The translations under genes and the position numbers were made by a program. From Holophagales bacterium (GTDB taxonomy: Bacteria > Acidobacteriota > Thermoanaerobaculia > UBA5066), in assembly GCA_016714815.1 (NCBI GenBank), contig JADKBZ010000023.1:1-64000 (forward strand): a stretch of DNA of 64,000 bases. Direction: 5' to 3'. Each line of letters begins with the position of its first letter. The stretch's first letter is position 1. A model generated the notes under the pieces. That model made no database searches. It saw only the letters and a list, made by a program, of their open reading frames with translations, and was not told the DNA's origin. Of this stretch, positions 27,323-36,252 are shown one piece after another.

Positions 27323-28483
27323 CTACTGCGGCCGGATCCGGACCGTCCGCGCCGTCTCCAGGAGCGCGGCGCGGCGCCGCTCCTCGACGACGCCGAGGAG
27401 CTCGTCGTACGACTTCTCGAAGGAGACGACCCCTTCGCCTTGGAGCTTCTCGCCGAGGTGCTCGACGTCGAGGCCGAGCTCCTTCAGCTCGTCGAGCGTC
27501 CGGTGCGCCTCGTCGACGCCTTCGAGAACGGTGTCCCCGAGGTCGCGGCCGTGGTCGAGAAGAGCCTCGAGCGTCTTTTCCGGAAGCGTGTTCACGGTGT
27601 CGGGGCCGACGAGGTTCTCGACGTAGAGGAGGTCGGAGTAGGCGGGGTTCTTCGTCCCGGTGGAGGCCCAGAGCGGGCGCTGCACGCGGGCCCCCTTCGC
27701 CGCGAGCGCCTTCCACGAGCCGGTGCCGAAGGCGGCGAGGTAGTCCTGGTAGACGACCCTGGCGTTCGCGAGCGCGGCCTTGCCGCGCAGGCCTTCGAGC
27801 CGGGCGCGAAGAGGGGCGGGGGCCGCGCCCGCCTTCTCGCCGAGGAGCTTGTCGACGAGGGAGTCGACCCGCGAGACGAAGAAGGAGGCGACGGAAGCGA
27901 CCTTCGAAGGGTCGCCTCCGGCCGCGACGAATGCGGCGACGCCGTCCTGGTAGGCGTGCGCGACGTCGCGGTAGTGCTTGCGGTTGAACATGAGCGTCAC
28001 GTTGACCGAGACGCCCGCGCCGATCAGCTTGCGGATGGCCACGCAGCCGGCCGGCGTGGCGGGGACCTTGATGAAGACGTTCGGGCGCCCCAGGAGCTTG
28101 TGGAGCCGCTCGGCCTCGGCGACCGTCCCTTCGATGTCGAAGGCGAGGCTCGGGAGGACCTCGAGGGAGATCCAGCCGTCTTCCGCGTTCGCCGCGTGCT
28201 GCGCCGCGAAGAGGTCGGCTCCCGCGGCGATGTCGCTTCGCGTGAGGTCGTCGTAGACCTCGAAGGCGTCGTGCCCCTCGTCGGCGAGGTTCACGATCCG
28301 GTTCTCGTAGTCGCCGTCGCCCTTGCCGATCGCCTGGGCGAAGATCGTCGGGTTCGACGTCACCCCGTAGATGGCGCCCGCCTCGATCCGTCCGGCGAGC
28401 TCTCCCGTGGCGATCATCCGGGCCGAGATGCTGTCGAGCCAGACGGCCTGGCCACGCTTCCGGTAGTCGACGGAGCGGTTCAT
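27323..28483 (-). CDS. tal: Transaldolase (long, Tal type)
   Basis: The 386-residue protein belongs to the longer transaldolase class. It has QAVWLDSISARMI, GVTSNPTIFAQAI, the Schiff-base Lys in NVFIKVPATPAG, NVTLMFN, VASFFVSRVDSLVD, and ASTGTKNPAYSDLLYVE. It links pentose phosphates with fructose 6-phosphate. AGGAGG precedes the ATG. It is the first gene of the five-gene sugar-phosphate operon. A TATAGG in the 170-bp gap shared with the divergent efflux operon is a possible -10. Confidence 0.96.
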   Translation of the reverse strand: MNRSVDYRKRGQAVWLDSISARMIATGELAGRIEAGAIYGVTSNPTIFAQAIGKGDGDYENRIVNLADEGHDAFEVYDDLTRSDIAAGADLFAAQHAANAEDGWISLEVLPSLAFDIEGTVAEAERLHKLLGRPNVFIKVPATPAGCVAIRKLIGAGVSVNVTLMFNRKHYRDVAHAYQDGVAAFVAAGGDPSKVASVASFFVSRVDSLVDKLLGEKAGAAPAPLRARLEGLRGKAALANARVVYQDYLAAFGTGSWKALAAKGARVQRPLWASTGTKNPAYSDLLYVENLVGPDTVNTLPEKTLEALLDHGRDLGDTVLEGVDEAHRTLDELKELGLDVEHLGEKLQGEGVVSFEKSYDELLGVVEERRRAALLETARTVRIRPQ

Positions 28484-28638
28484 ACGGTTCCTCCTGGGGG
28501 TCGGAACGGACGGGCCGTCCCCGATTCTGACGTGATCCTATACCGGCCTCCCGAGCCTCCCCCACCCCGCCCTGCGCCGGCTCCTGAAGGCCGCTTCCCC
28601 GGCCCCCGCCTCATCTGGTTCATTTCGTGAATCGGCGT

Positions 28639-28644
28639 TACGCT
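28639..28644 (+). promoter_or_regulatory. -10 box of metal-efflux operon (leaderless type)
   Basis: TACGCT lies 9 nt before the ATG at 28654, with no ribosome-binding site between. Confidence 0.4.
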
Positions 28645-28653
28645 GCCCAGCCG

Positions 28654-29919
28654 ATGAGCCGTCTCGCTCTCTCCCTCCTCCTCGCGGCGGCTGTCTCCTC
28701 CCCCGTTCGGGGCGCGGAGCCCGCCGCCCCAGCCCCCCGGCCCCTTCCCTTTGAAGACGTCCTCAGGGGCGCCGCCGAAAGGGCTCCGCTCGCCGCCGCC
28801 TCCGTCGCCCGGCGGGACGCCTCGGACGCGAGCGCCCGCAAGGCGCGCCGCCTGCCGAACCCCGAGGCGACGGTCCGCGTGGAGAACTGGCGCCGCGGCA
28901 CCGACGCGCACCCGTTCGACGCGCACGCCGACCTCGACGTCGTCGCCGAGCTGGCGCAGCCGCTCCCCGTCTTCGGGACGTGGACGTCGCGCCGGGACGA
29001 GGCCGCGGCCATGTCGAGGGCCACCCGGGCCGTCTCGCGCGGCGAGGTGGAAGGGGTCGTCCTCGAAGCGGCCCGCCTCTATCTCTCCGCGGTGCGCGGC
29101 CGGGACCTCGTCGGGGCCCTGGCCGAGAGCCGCGACGTCCTCGGCACGATGGTCGCGACCGTGGAGAAGCGGGTGGCCGAAGGGTGGTCGGCCGAGGGCG
29201 ACCTCCTGAAGCTGCGCGCCGAGAACGCCCGGTCGGAGGCTCTCCTCGCCCGCGCGACGCTCGAGCTCGACGACGCCGCGGCGCGGCTGGCCGCACTGCT
29301 CGGCGAGGAGACCCACGTCGACCCGGCGCGGCTCGCGATGCCCCAGGTCCCCGCCCTTCCCGAGGGGGAGCCCGAGGCGCTCGGCCGGGCCGCCGCCGCC
29401 ACGCGCCCCGCCGTGATCGAGGCGCGAGAGAGGCTCGAGGCGGCCCGCGCCACGCTCCGCCTCGAGAAGGCGCTGCGCGCCCCCGAGCCGTCGCTGACGG
29501 CCGGCTACAAGCGGACGGGCGGGCTCGACACCGCGCTCGCCGGGATCTCCTTCCCGCTCCCCTTCTTCGACACGAACGCGACGGGCGTCGCCCGGGCCGA
29601 GGCGGACGTCCGGGCCGCCGAGGCCGTCCTGCGGTCGGTCGAGCTGGAGACCGCCGCCGGCACCGCCGGGCTCGTCCGCGCCGCGCGGACCTTCGCCACC
29701 CGGGCAGAGGCCGCCCGCACCGACCTCCTCGGCTCCGCCCTCGGCGCCCGCGGCGCCGCCCGCGCCTCGTTCCGCGAAGGGGTTTCGGAAGTGCTCCCGC
29801 TCGTCGACGCCGAGCGCGTCACGGCGGAAGCCGTGAGGGAGACGCTCGACCTCGCCGTCGACGCCCGCCTCGCCACCCTCGCCGCCCGCCTCGCACTCGG
29901 ACAGGAGGTCTTCCCGTGA
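28654..29919 (+). CDS. TolC/CzcC-type outer-membrane efflux channel
   Basis: The 421-residue protein has a signal peptide (MSRLALSLLLAAAVSSPVRG) and two OEP repeats rich in long Ala/Arg/Glu helices. RLPNPEATVRVENWRRG and GYKRTGGLDTALAGISFPLP mark the barrel strands, and FFDTNATGVARAEADVR is typical of CzcC. It forms the outer-membrane exit duct of a tripartite pump. The start at ATG 28654 rather than GTG 28627 gives a clean signal peptide. The last codon overlaps the adaptor start by 4 nt (GTGA). Confidence 0.92.
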   Translation: MSRLALSLLLAAAVSSPVRGAEPAAPAPRPLPFEDVLRGAAERAPLAAASVARRDASDASARKARRLPNPEATVRVENWRRGTDAHPFDAHADLDVVAELAQPLPVFGTWTSRRDEAAAMSRATRAVSRGEVEGVVLEAARLYLSAVRGRDLVGALAESRDVLGTMVATVEKRVAEGWSAEGDLLKLRAENARSEALLARATLELDDAAARLAALLGEETHVDPARLAMPQVPALPEGEPEALGRAAAATRPAVIEARERLEAARATLRLEKALRAPEPSLTAGYKRTGGLDTALAGISFPLPFFDTNATGVARAEADVRAAEAVLRSVELETAAGTAGLVRAARTFATRAEAARTDLLGSALGARGAARASFREGVSEVLPLVDAERVTAEAVRETLDLAVDARLATLAARLALGQEVFP

Positions 29920-31199
29920 GCAGCCACCCCGAAGCGCCCGGCCCCGGTACCCCCGAACCCGAAAGCTTCTGGAAGCGCCACCAGCGGCACCTGCCCCGCC
30001 GCCTCCCCCGCGTCCTTCTGGCCGTCGGCCTGCTGCTCGTGCCGGCGGTCGTCGTAGTGAGGATCTTCACGGCGAAGCCGGTGGAAGAGACCGCTCCGGT
30101 GGCGGCCCCGACCGACGCCGTGACGCTCGGCGAGAAGTCGGTCTCGCTGGCGGGGATCGAGGTGGTCGAGGCGAAGGGCGTGACCCGGGCGGCGACGTTC
30201 GACGCGCCTGCCGTCCTCGCCCTCGACGAGACGCGAACGGCGCGGATCGGGTCGCTCGTGGAGGGCGACGTCGTCCGGATCCTGTCCGAGGTGGGCTCCC
30301 GCGTCGGAAAGGGCGCCGTCCTGGCGGAGCTCAACAGCCGGGTCGTCCACGACGCCTGGGCCGACTACCGCAAGGCCATCGCCGACCGGCGCCGCCGCGA
30401 GACGGAGCTGGCGTGGGCGACGCAGGCGGCGGAACGGGCCGGGCGCCTGCACGAGCAGAAGGCGCTCTCGCTCCAGGAGCGGCAGCGCGCCGAGACCGAC
30501 CAGGTGGCCGCCCGGGAGGAGCTGGACCAGACGAGGACGGAGGTGCGGCGCGCCGAGGAGGCGCTCGAGCACCTCGGCGTGACGAACAAGGAAGACCCGA
30601 CGGGCGAGACGGGGGAATCGGTCCCGATCCGGGCGCCGCTCGCCGGCGTCGTCCTCGAGAAGCACGTGACCGCCGGGACCACCGTCACGCCCGGGACGCT
30701 CCTCTTCGTGGTGAGCGACCTGACCGCTCTCTGGGCCCTGGCCGAGGTGGACGAGACGCGGATTCCGCTCGTCGCCGCCGGACGGCCGGCGAAGGTCCAC
30801 GTGGCCGCGTGGCCCGACCGGGCGTTCGACGCGCAGGTGACGTTCGTCGGCGACGCGGTGAACCCGAAGACGCGCCGCGTGACGGTGCGCTGCCAGGTGC
30901 CGAACCCGGGCGGGCTCCTCAAGCCCGAGATGTACGCCCGCGTCGCCCTCGGCGAGTCGGCGCCCCGCCCGATGGTCGTCGTCCCCGAGGCGGCCATCCA
31001 GGAGATGGACGGCAAGCCGCACGTCTTCGTGGCGGGAGCGAAGGGACGATTCGAGAAGCGCGAGGTCGCCCTCGGCGCGTCCAGCGAGGGCCTCGTCGAG
31101 ATCCGCTCCGGCGTCGCCGCCGGGGAGAAGGTCGCGACGGCGGGGAGCTTTCTCCTGAAGTCGCAGCTCCTCTCGGCGTCGGCGCCGGCGGAGGAGTGA
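29916..31199 (+). CDS. Periplasmic adaptor of RND efflux pump (CzcB/CusB-like)
   Basis: The 427-residue membrane fusion protein has one N-terminal membrane helix (about 30-50, RVLLAVGLLLVPAVVVVRIF). The barrel-sandwich half motif GDVVRILSEVGSRVGKGAVL comes next, then an alpha hairpin (about 140-215). The second half motif is VPIRAPLAGVVLEKHVTAGT, and a beta-barrel (WALAEVDETRIPLV) follows. It bridges the pump and the outer channel. Its GTG start overlaps the upstream gene and uses AGGAGG inside it. No His/Met-rich metal-binding tail is seen. Confidence 0.93.
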   Translation: MSSHPEAPGPGTPEPESFWKRHQRHLPRRLPRVLLAVGLLLVPAVVVVRIFTAKPVEETAPVAAPTDAVTLGEKSVSLAGIEVVEAKGVTRAATFDAPAVLALDETRTARIGSLVEGDVVRILSEVGSRVGKGAVLAELNSRVVHDAWADYRKAIADRRRRETELAWATQAAERAGRLHEQKALSLQERQRAETDQVAAREELDQTRTEVRRAEEALEHLGVTNKEDPTGETGESVPIRAPLAGVVLEKHVTAGTTVTPGTLLFVVSDLTALWALAEVDETRIPLVAAGRPAKVHVAAWPDRAFDAQVTFVGDAVNPKTRRVTVRCQVPNPGGLLKPEMYARVALGESAPRPMVVVPEAAIQEMDGKPHVFVAGAKGRFEKREVALGASSEGLVEIRSGVAAGEKVATAGSFLLKSQLLSASAPAEE

Positions 31200-31279
31200 G
31201 GTGAGCGGCGAAGAGCGCGGCCCCCGGCACCGCGGCGAGGCCGAGACCGGCCCGCGCCCGAAAGGGGATCGAGCGGTTC

Positions 31280-34200
31280 GTGGCCGCCGCGTACCGCCGG
31301 CGGATGGCCGTCCACGCGATGGTCGGGTTCCTCGTCCTCTCGGGCCTCTGGGCCTGGAACGAGCTCCCCGTCGAGGCGTTCCCCGACCTGACGAACAACC
31401 AGGCCGTCGTCGTCACCGAGGCCCCCGGCCTCTCGGCGACCGAGGTCGAGCAGCAGGTGACCTATCCCATCGAGACCGCGCTGATGGGCGTGCCGCGCTC
31501 GCAGGAGGTCCGCTCGCTCTCGAAGTTCGGCCTCTCCATCGTGACGATCGTCTTCGACGACGACGTCCCGGTCTACTTTGCCCGGCAGCTCGTGGCCGAG
31601 CGGGTGAACGACGCCCGCGCGCGCCTCCCCGAGGGGACCGAGCCAGCCCTCGGCCCGGTGGCGACCGCCTTCGGCGAGATCTACCAGTACCTCATCGAGG
31701 GGGACGTCGCCGACCCGATGACGAAGAAGGCGCTGCAGGACTGGGACGTCCGCACGCGCCTGCGCGCCGTGCGCGGCGTCTCGGAGATCAACTCGTGGGG
31801 CGGCCAGACGAAGGAGTTCCACGTCCTCGTCGACCCGCGCAAGCTGGACCGCTTCGGCCTCCCGCTCCGGCAGGTCGTAACGGCCCTCTCGGAGAACAAC
31901 GCGACGTTCTCCGGAGGCTTCATCGAGCACCGCTCCGAGCGCTTCACCGTCCGCGGGCTGGGCCTCGCCACCGGGATCGAGGACCTGAAGCGGATCGTCG
32001 TGGCCACGGTCGACAGCGTCCCGGTCTTCGTCTCCGACGTGGCCGACGTGGCCGTCGGCGAGATGCCGAGGAGCGGCGCCGTCACGCGCGACGGCAAGGG
32101 CGAGAGCGTCGCGGGCATGGTCATCATGCTCCAGGGGGAGAACGGCAAGAGGATCGCGGAGCGGGTGAAGGCGAAGGTCGCCGAGATCGCCGAGAGCCTG
32201 CCGAAGGGGCTCTCGATCGTCCCGTTCTACGACCAGAGCGAGGTCATCGACCGGACCTCCTACACGGTGCGCAAGAACCTCCTCGAAGGGTCGCTCCTCG
32301 TCGTCCTCGTCCTCTTCATCTTCCTGAAGGACCTCCGCGCCGCGCTCGTCGTGGCGGCCGTGATCCCGCTCTCGATGCTCGTCGGCTTCCTCGGGATGAA
32401 GATCTTCGGCGTCTCGGCGAACCTGATGTCGCTCGGCGCGATCGACTTCGGCCTCATCGTCGACGGCGCGGTCGTGATGATGGAGAACTTCATACGGCGC
32501 AAGACGGAGAAGGGGGCCGAGCCCGCTCCGGGCGAGGACCCGCGGAAGAAGCACGAGACGATCATCGGGGCCGCCGCCGTCGAGGTGGCCCGGCCGATCC
32601 TCTTCGGCGTCCTGATCATCATCGCGGTCTACCTCCCGATCTTCACGCTCGAGGGGCTCGAGGGGAAGATGTTCAAGCCGATGGCGATCACCGTCTGCTC
32701 GGCGATCCTCGGCTCGCTCCTCCTCTCGTTCACCGCCGTCCCGATCGCCTCGGCGCTCGTCCTGAAGGAGACGATGCACGAGCACGACGAGGGGTGGTTC
32801 AAGCGCCTGCGCCGGTACTACGCCGTCCATCTCGCCGACGCGATGGACCACCGGAAGCGGACGCTCGGCGTCGCGCTCGCGGTCGTCGTCGTCGCGCTCG
32901 CCTCGATCCCGTTCCTCGGGAGCGAGTTCATGCCGCGCCTCGACGAGGGGGCGATCCTGATCGAGTCGCGCAAGCTCCCGTCGGTCTCGCTCCCCGAGTC
33001 GGTGGAGATCTCGACGAAGCTGGAGCGGATCGTGAGGACCTTCCCCGAGGTGAAGCAGGTCGTCACGAAGATCGGCCGGCCCGACGTCGCCACCGAGGCG
33101 ATGGGGATCTACCAGGGGGACGTCTACGTCAACCTCCACCCGCGCGAGGAGTGGAAGAGCGGGTGGACGAAGGAACAGCTGATCGACGCGATGGCCGTCG
33201 CGCTCGCGGACCTGCCCGGCGTCGAGATCAACTTCACGCAGCCGATGGCGATGCGCCTCGACGAGGTCGTCTCGGGCGTGAAGGCCGACGTGGCCGTGAA
33301 GGTGTTCGGGCCGGACAACGCGGCGCTCGAGAAGCTCGGCGAGGAGATCCGGCGCGTCCTCGAGACGGTCCGCGGCGCCGCGGACCTGCAGGTGGAGGTG
33401 CTCTCGGGGGCCGCGCAGGTGGAGATCGACCTCGACCGCGCGCGGATGGCCCGCTACGGCCTCAACGTCGCCGACGTCCGCGACGTCGTCGAAACGGCGG
33501 TCGGCGGGAAGACGGCGACCGAGGTCCTGGACGGACCGCGGCGCTTCGCCGTCGTCGTGCGCCTCCCCGACGAGCTGCGCCGGAGCCCGGAGGCGATCGC
33601 GTCGATCCTCCTGACCGCTCCCGGCGGCGAGAAGGTGCCGCTGGGCAAGGTGGCGCGCGTCGCGACGGCCCCGGGCCCAGAGGCGATCAGCCACGAGTCG
33701 GGGCAGCGCCGGCTCGTCGTCCAGACGAACGTCCGCGGCCGCGACATCGGCAGCTTCGTGGCCGAGGGTCAGAAGCGGGTCCGCGAGAAGGTGACGGTGC
33801 CGTCCGGGTACCACCTGGAGTGGGGCGGGCAGTTCGAGAACCAGCAGCGCGCCACGAAGCGGCTGATGATCGTCGTGCCGCTCTCGCTCGCGATCATCTT
33901 CGCGCTCCTCTACCTCACCTTCCGGCTGGCGCGGCAGGCGGCGCTCGTCATCCTGAACGTCCCCTTCGCCCTCGTCGGCGGCGTCGCGGCGCTCTGGCTG
34001 CGCGACCTGAACCTGAACCTCTCGGCGTCGGTCGGCTTCATCGCGCTCTTCGGCGTCGCAGTCCTGAACGGCGTCGTGATGATCACGTCGGTGAACCGCC
34101 TGCGCGAGGAGGGAATGGGCCTGCGCCTTTCGATCCTGACGGGCGCCTCGACGCGGCTGAAGCCCGTCATGATGACCGCCCTCGTGGCGGCGCTCGGCTT

Positions 34201-34360
34201 CCTCCCGATGGCCCTCTCGCACGGCGCGGGCGCCGAGGTCGGCCGTCCGCTCGCGACGGTCGTCATCGGCGGGATCACGACATCGACGCTCCTGACGCTC
34301 GTCGTCCTGCCGACGCTCTACGAGATCATCGAGGCGTACGTGGCGCGACGGAGGGAGTAG
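31280..34360 (+). CDS. Heavy-metal efflux RND transporter (CzcA-like)
   Basis: The 1026-residue inner-membrane proton antiporter has 12 membrane helices and two large periplasmic loops. PIETALMGVP and FGLSIVTIVFDDD are HME-RND marks. The TM4 triad DFGLIVDGAVVMMEN keeps the Asp/Asp/Glu pattern of the divalent-cation (Co/Zn/Cd/Ni) branch rather than the Cu/Ag branch. GTG at 31280 is the first start in frame, but the conserved GIERF just upstream is also open. A well-placed GTG at 31201 reaches it only with a one-base shift at AAAGGGG (31261-31267). The true N-terminus is therefore probably longer. Confidence 0.93.
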   Translation: MAAAYRRRMAVHAMVGFLVLSGLWAWNELPVEAFPDLTNNQAVVVTEAPGLSATEVEQQVTYPIETALMGVPRSQEVRSLSKFGLSIVTIVFDDDVPVYFARQLVAERVNDARARLPEGTEPALGPVATAFGEIYQYLIEGDVADPMTKKALQDWDVRTRLRAVRGVSEINSWGGQTKEFHVLVDPRKLDRFGLPLRQVVTALSENNATFSGGFIEHRSERFTVRGLGLATGIEDLKRIVVATVDSVPVFVSDVADVAVGEMPRSGAVTRDGKGESVAGMVIMLQGENGKRIAERVKAKVAEIAESLPKGLSIVPFYDQSEVIDRTSYTVRKNLLEGSLLVVLVLFIFLKDLRAALVVAAVIPLSMLVGFLGMKIFGVSANLMSLGAIDFGLIVDGAVVMMENFIRRKTEKGAEPAPGEDPRKKHETIIGAAAVEVARPILFGVLIIIAVYLPIFTLEGLEGKMFKPMAITVCSAILGSLLLSFTAVPIASALVLKETMHEHDEGWFKRLRRYYAVHLADAMDHRKRTLGVALAVVVVALASIPFLGSEFMPRLDEGAILIESRKLPSVSLPESVEISTKLERIVRTFPEVKQVVTKIGRPDVATEAMGIYQGDVYVNLHPREEWKSGWTKEQLIDAMAVALADLPGVEINFTQPMAMRLDEVVSGVKADVAVKVFGPDNAALEKLGEEIRRVLETVRGAADLQVEVLSGAAQVEIDLDRARMARYGLNVADVRDVVETAVGGKTATEVLDGPRRFAVVVRLPDELRRSPEAIASILLTAPGGEKVPLGKVARVATAPGPEAISHESGQRRLVVQTNVRGRDIGSFVAEGQKRVREKVTVPSGYHLEWGGQFENQQRATKRLMIVVPLSLAIIFALLYLTFRLARQAALVILNVPFALVGGVAALWLRDLNLNLSASVGFIALFGVAVLNGVVMITSVNRLREEGMGLRLSILTGASTRLKPVMMTALVAALGFLPMALSHGAGAEVGRPLATVVIGGITTSTLLTLVVLPTLYEIIEAYVARRRE

Positions 34361-34363
34361 GGG

Positions 34364-34383
34364 GAAACCGGCGGTCCGGTTTC
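34364..34383. terminator. Hairpin terminator between convergent genes
   Basis: GAAACCGG, loop CGGT, CCGGTTTC: a perfect 8-bp stem just after the czcA-like stop. GTTCTCG follows on the plus strand, so the U-run is weak. Confidence 0.55.
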
Positions 34384-34426
34384 GTTCTCGGCTCGTCTCC
34401 CGGTCTGGCGACGATCTGCGGCGTTT

Positions 34427-36208
34427 TCAGTCTCGTTGCCGGCCGACGATCCGCCGAGACCAGCCCGTGACGGACAGCCCCAGCCTCTTCGCCTCCGCCA
34501 CGGAAACGAGAAAGCCGCGACGGGCAGGCTCCGGAACGCACGAGACGTCGAGGCCTCGGCTCGCCCGGACGAACGCGACCGCCGGCTCGCACGAGCCGGC
34601 GACGAGGGACAGGAGCTGGTCGGCTTCCGCCGTCCGGCCGAGGCGCAGGGCCGCGTCGGCGGCCACGGCGACATCCCCGGGGTCGGGGGCCGCCCCCCCG
34701 GTACGGATCACGACGCGGGCACGGTTCAGGGCCGTCTCGAAGCGCCCGAGGTCCAGCGCGCGCACCATCTGGTCGATCAGCGCGAGGCGGTACGGATCGA
34801 CCGCCTCGGACGGAAAGACCCAGGAGCGCCCCCAGAAGGTCCACGAGAGAGACTCCGTGCAGAACGGCGGCAGCTCGCCCGCCGGGACGAGCGGCGGATT
34901 CAGGTCGGAGAGGGCGCCGGCGCGAAGCCGCCCCGCGACGTCGCCTCCCCGGGCTTTCTCGACGAGGAGCCGGGCGTGGAGGCGGATCGGGCTCCACGAG
35001 GCCGTGCTCGCCAGGCGGGAGGACGCCGACTCCGGCGTGCCCGCCACGGCCGCGAGAGCGTAGACCGACGGGAACGGCACGACCAGGGAGAGGGCGTTGA
35101 CGGCGATTCCGAGAACGCCGAGGACGAGAGCGGCGAACCGGAGGCGCGAGGCGACGGACGCGGCGGACGCGAGGACGACGAGGATCGGCAGGAGGGGCAC
35201 GAGGAGCCGCGGCCCCCATCCGACCTGGCCGTCCCACGCATACCAGCGGGCGACGAGGATCAGGAGGGCGCCGCCGGCGACGAGAAGCGAGGCCGCGAGG
35301 AGACGGTCCTTCTTCCAGAGGACGGCGAGGCCGGCCGGTGCGAGGAGCGCGAGCGGGGCGTACCAGAGGAGCCCCTTGTTCGGGAAGATCGTGAGGCGGA
35401 GCAGGCCGTCGACGAGGGGGTGCGTGAATCCGAGGCCCTCGTAGCCGCCGAAGAGCCTGCCGAAGCGGACGATCTCAAACAGGGCCCACGCACTCGCCAG
35501 GAGCCCGCCCGAGACGACGACACGCCACCTCACGCGGCCGAAAGCGGCGCCCCCTCCCGCACCCAGGGCCGCGACGAGCGCCAGCGGCCCGACGACCACG
35601 ACGAGGAAGCTCTTGGCGAGCAGCGCGGCTCCGGCCGCGAGGCCCGCCGTGACCTCCCATCCCGGGGCGCATCGCTCTTCCGTCCGCAGGACGATCGTGG
35701 CGGCGACGAGGAGCGAGACGGCCCCGGCCTGCAGGGACTCGGAAAGGCCCGACGCCGCGTAGCCGAGGAGCGGCGTCGCGAGAGGGAGAGCGAGCCCGAA
35801 GAGGATGGACGAAAGCGGACCCGCTCCCAGGGCGAGCGCGGCGCGGGCGCTTCCCCAGGCCGCCGTCGCGAGGCCCGCGATCGGAATGAGCGCGAAGAGC
35901 GGCGCGGTCGGCGTTCCCGGATGGCGGGCCCAGAGTGCCCGCGCCACGAATACGGGAAGGGTCTCGAGGAGCGACTGGCCCATGCCGTACTGCGAGACGC
36001 ACTCGAGGGAGCCCCGAGGAGTTCCGAACCACGTGTTCCGCGAGATTCCGACCTCCCCGTCGTGTACGAGGGCGAAGGCCGTCGACAGCGTCTGGAGGCA
36101 GTCGTTGACGAGCGCGAAGCCCCGCTCGTCGACCGTCGCCAGGAGGAGCAGGGCGACCACCACGGCCGCACGGATCGGAGGTCGGTGCGCCGCGGATGGG
36201 CCGGCCAT
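34427..36208 (-). CDS. Polytopic membrane protein, GT-C glycosyltransferase-like
   Basis: The 593-residue protein begins MAGPSAAHRPPIRAAVVVAL and has about 10 hydrophobic helices in residues 15-430, followed by a soluble tail of about 160 residues with Ala/Leu-rich helical repeats. Loop features such as GLLWYAPLALLAPAGL and WYAWDGQVGWGPRLLVPLLP recall bacterial GT-C enzymes that use lipid-linked sugars. WGPRLLVPLLP in particular is common in that group. No acidic catalytic motif can be fixed by reading. ATG at 36208 has TATGCT 8 nt upstream. It lies downstream of the giant kinase on the same strand but with its own promoter-like box. Confidence 0.72.
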   Translation of the reverse strand: MAGPSAAHRPPIRAAVVVALLLLATVDERGFALVNDCLQTLSTAFALVHDGEVGISRNTWFGTPRGSLECVSQYGMGQSLLETLPVFVARALWARHPGTPTAPLFALIPIAGLATAAWGSARAALALGAGPLSSILFGLALPLATPLLGYAASGLSESLQAGAVSLLVAATIVLRTEERCAPGWEVTAGLAAGAALLAKSFLVVVVGPLALVAALGAGGGAAFGRVRWRVVVSGGLLASAWALFEIVRFGRLFGGYEGLGFTHPLVDGLLRLTIFPNKGLLWYAPLALLAPAGLAVLWKKDRLLAASLLVAGGALLILVARWYAWDGQVGWGPRLLVPLLPILVVLASAASVASRLRFAALVLGVLGIAVNALSLVVPFPSVYALAAVAGTPESASSRLASTASWSPIRLHARLLVEKARGGDVAGRLRAGALSDLNPPLVPAGELPPFCTESLSWTFWGRSWVFPSEAVDPYRLALIDQMVRALDLGRFETALNRARVVIRTGGAAPDPGDVAVAADAALRLGRTAEADQLLSLVAGSCEPAVAFVRASRGLDVSCVPEPARRGFLVSVAEAKRLGLSVTGWSRRIVGRQRD

Positions 36209-36216
36209 CGGCCGCG

Positions 36217-36222
36217 AGCATA
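36217..36222 (-). promoter_or_regulatory. -10 box of GT-C-like gene (leaderless type)
   Basis: TATGCT lies 8 nt before the ATG at 36208. Confidence 0.5.
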
Positions 36223-36252
36223 GCCGAAGGGGAGGGAGCCGCCCGGCGCGAA

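Noticed and set aside
25994..28630. Open frame of 878 codons opposite zwf and tal
   Set aside because: Shadow frame; both minus-strand genes are certain.
30365..34222. Open frame of 1285 codons opposite the efflux genes
   Set aside because: Arg/Asp/His-rich shadow frame with no domain; the plus strand holds clear CzcA motifs.
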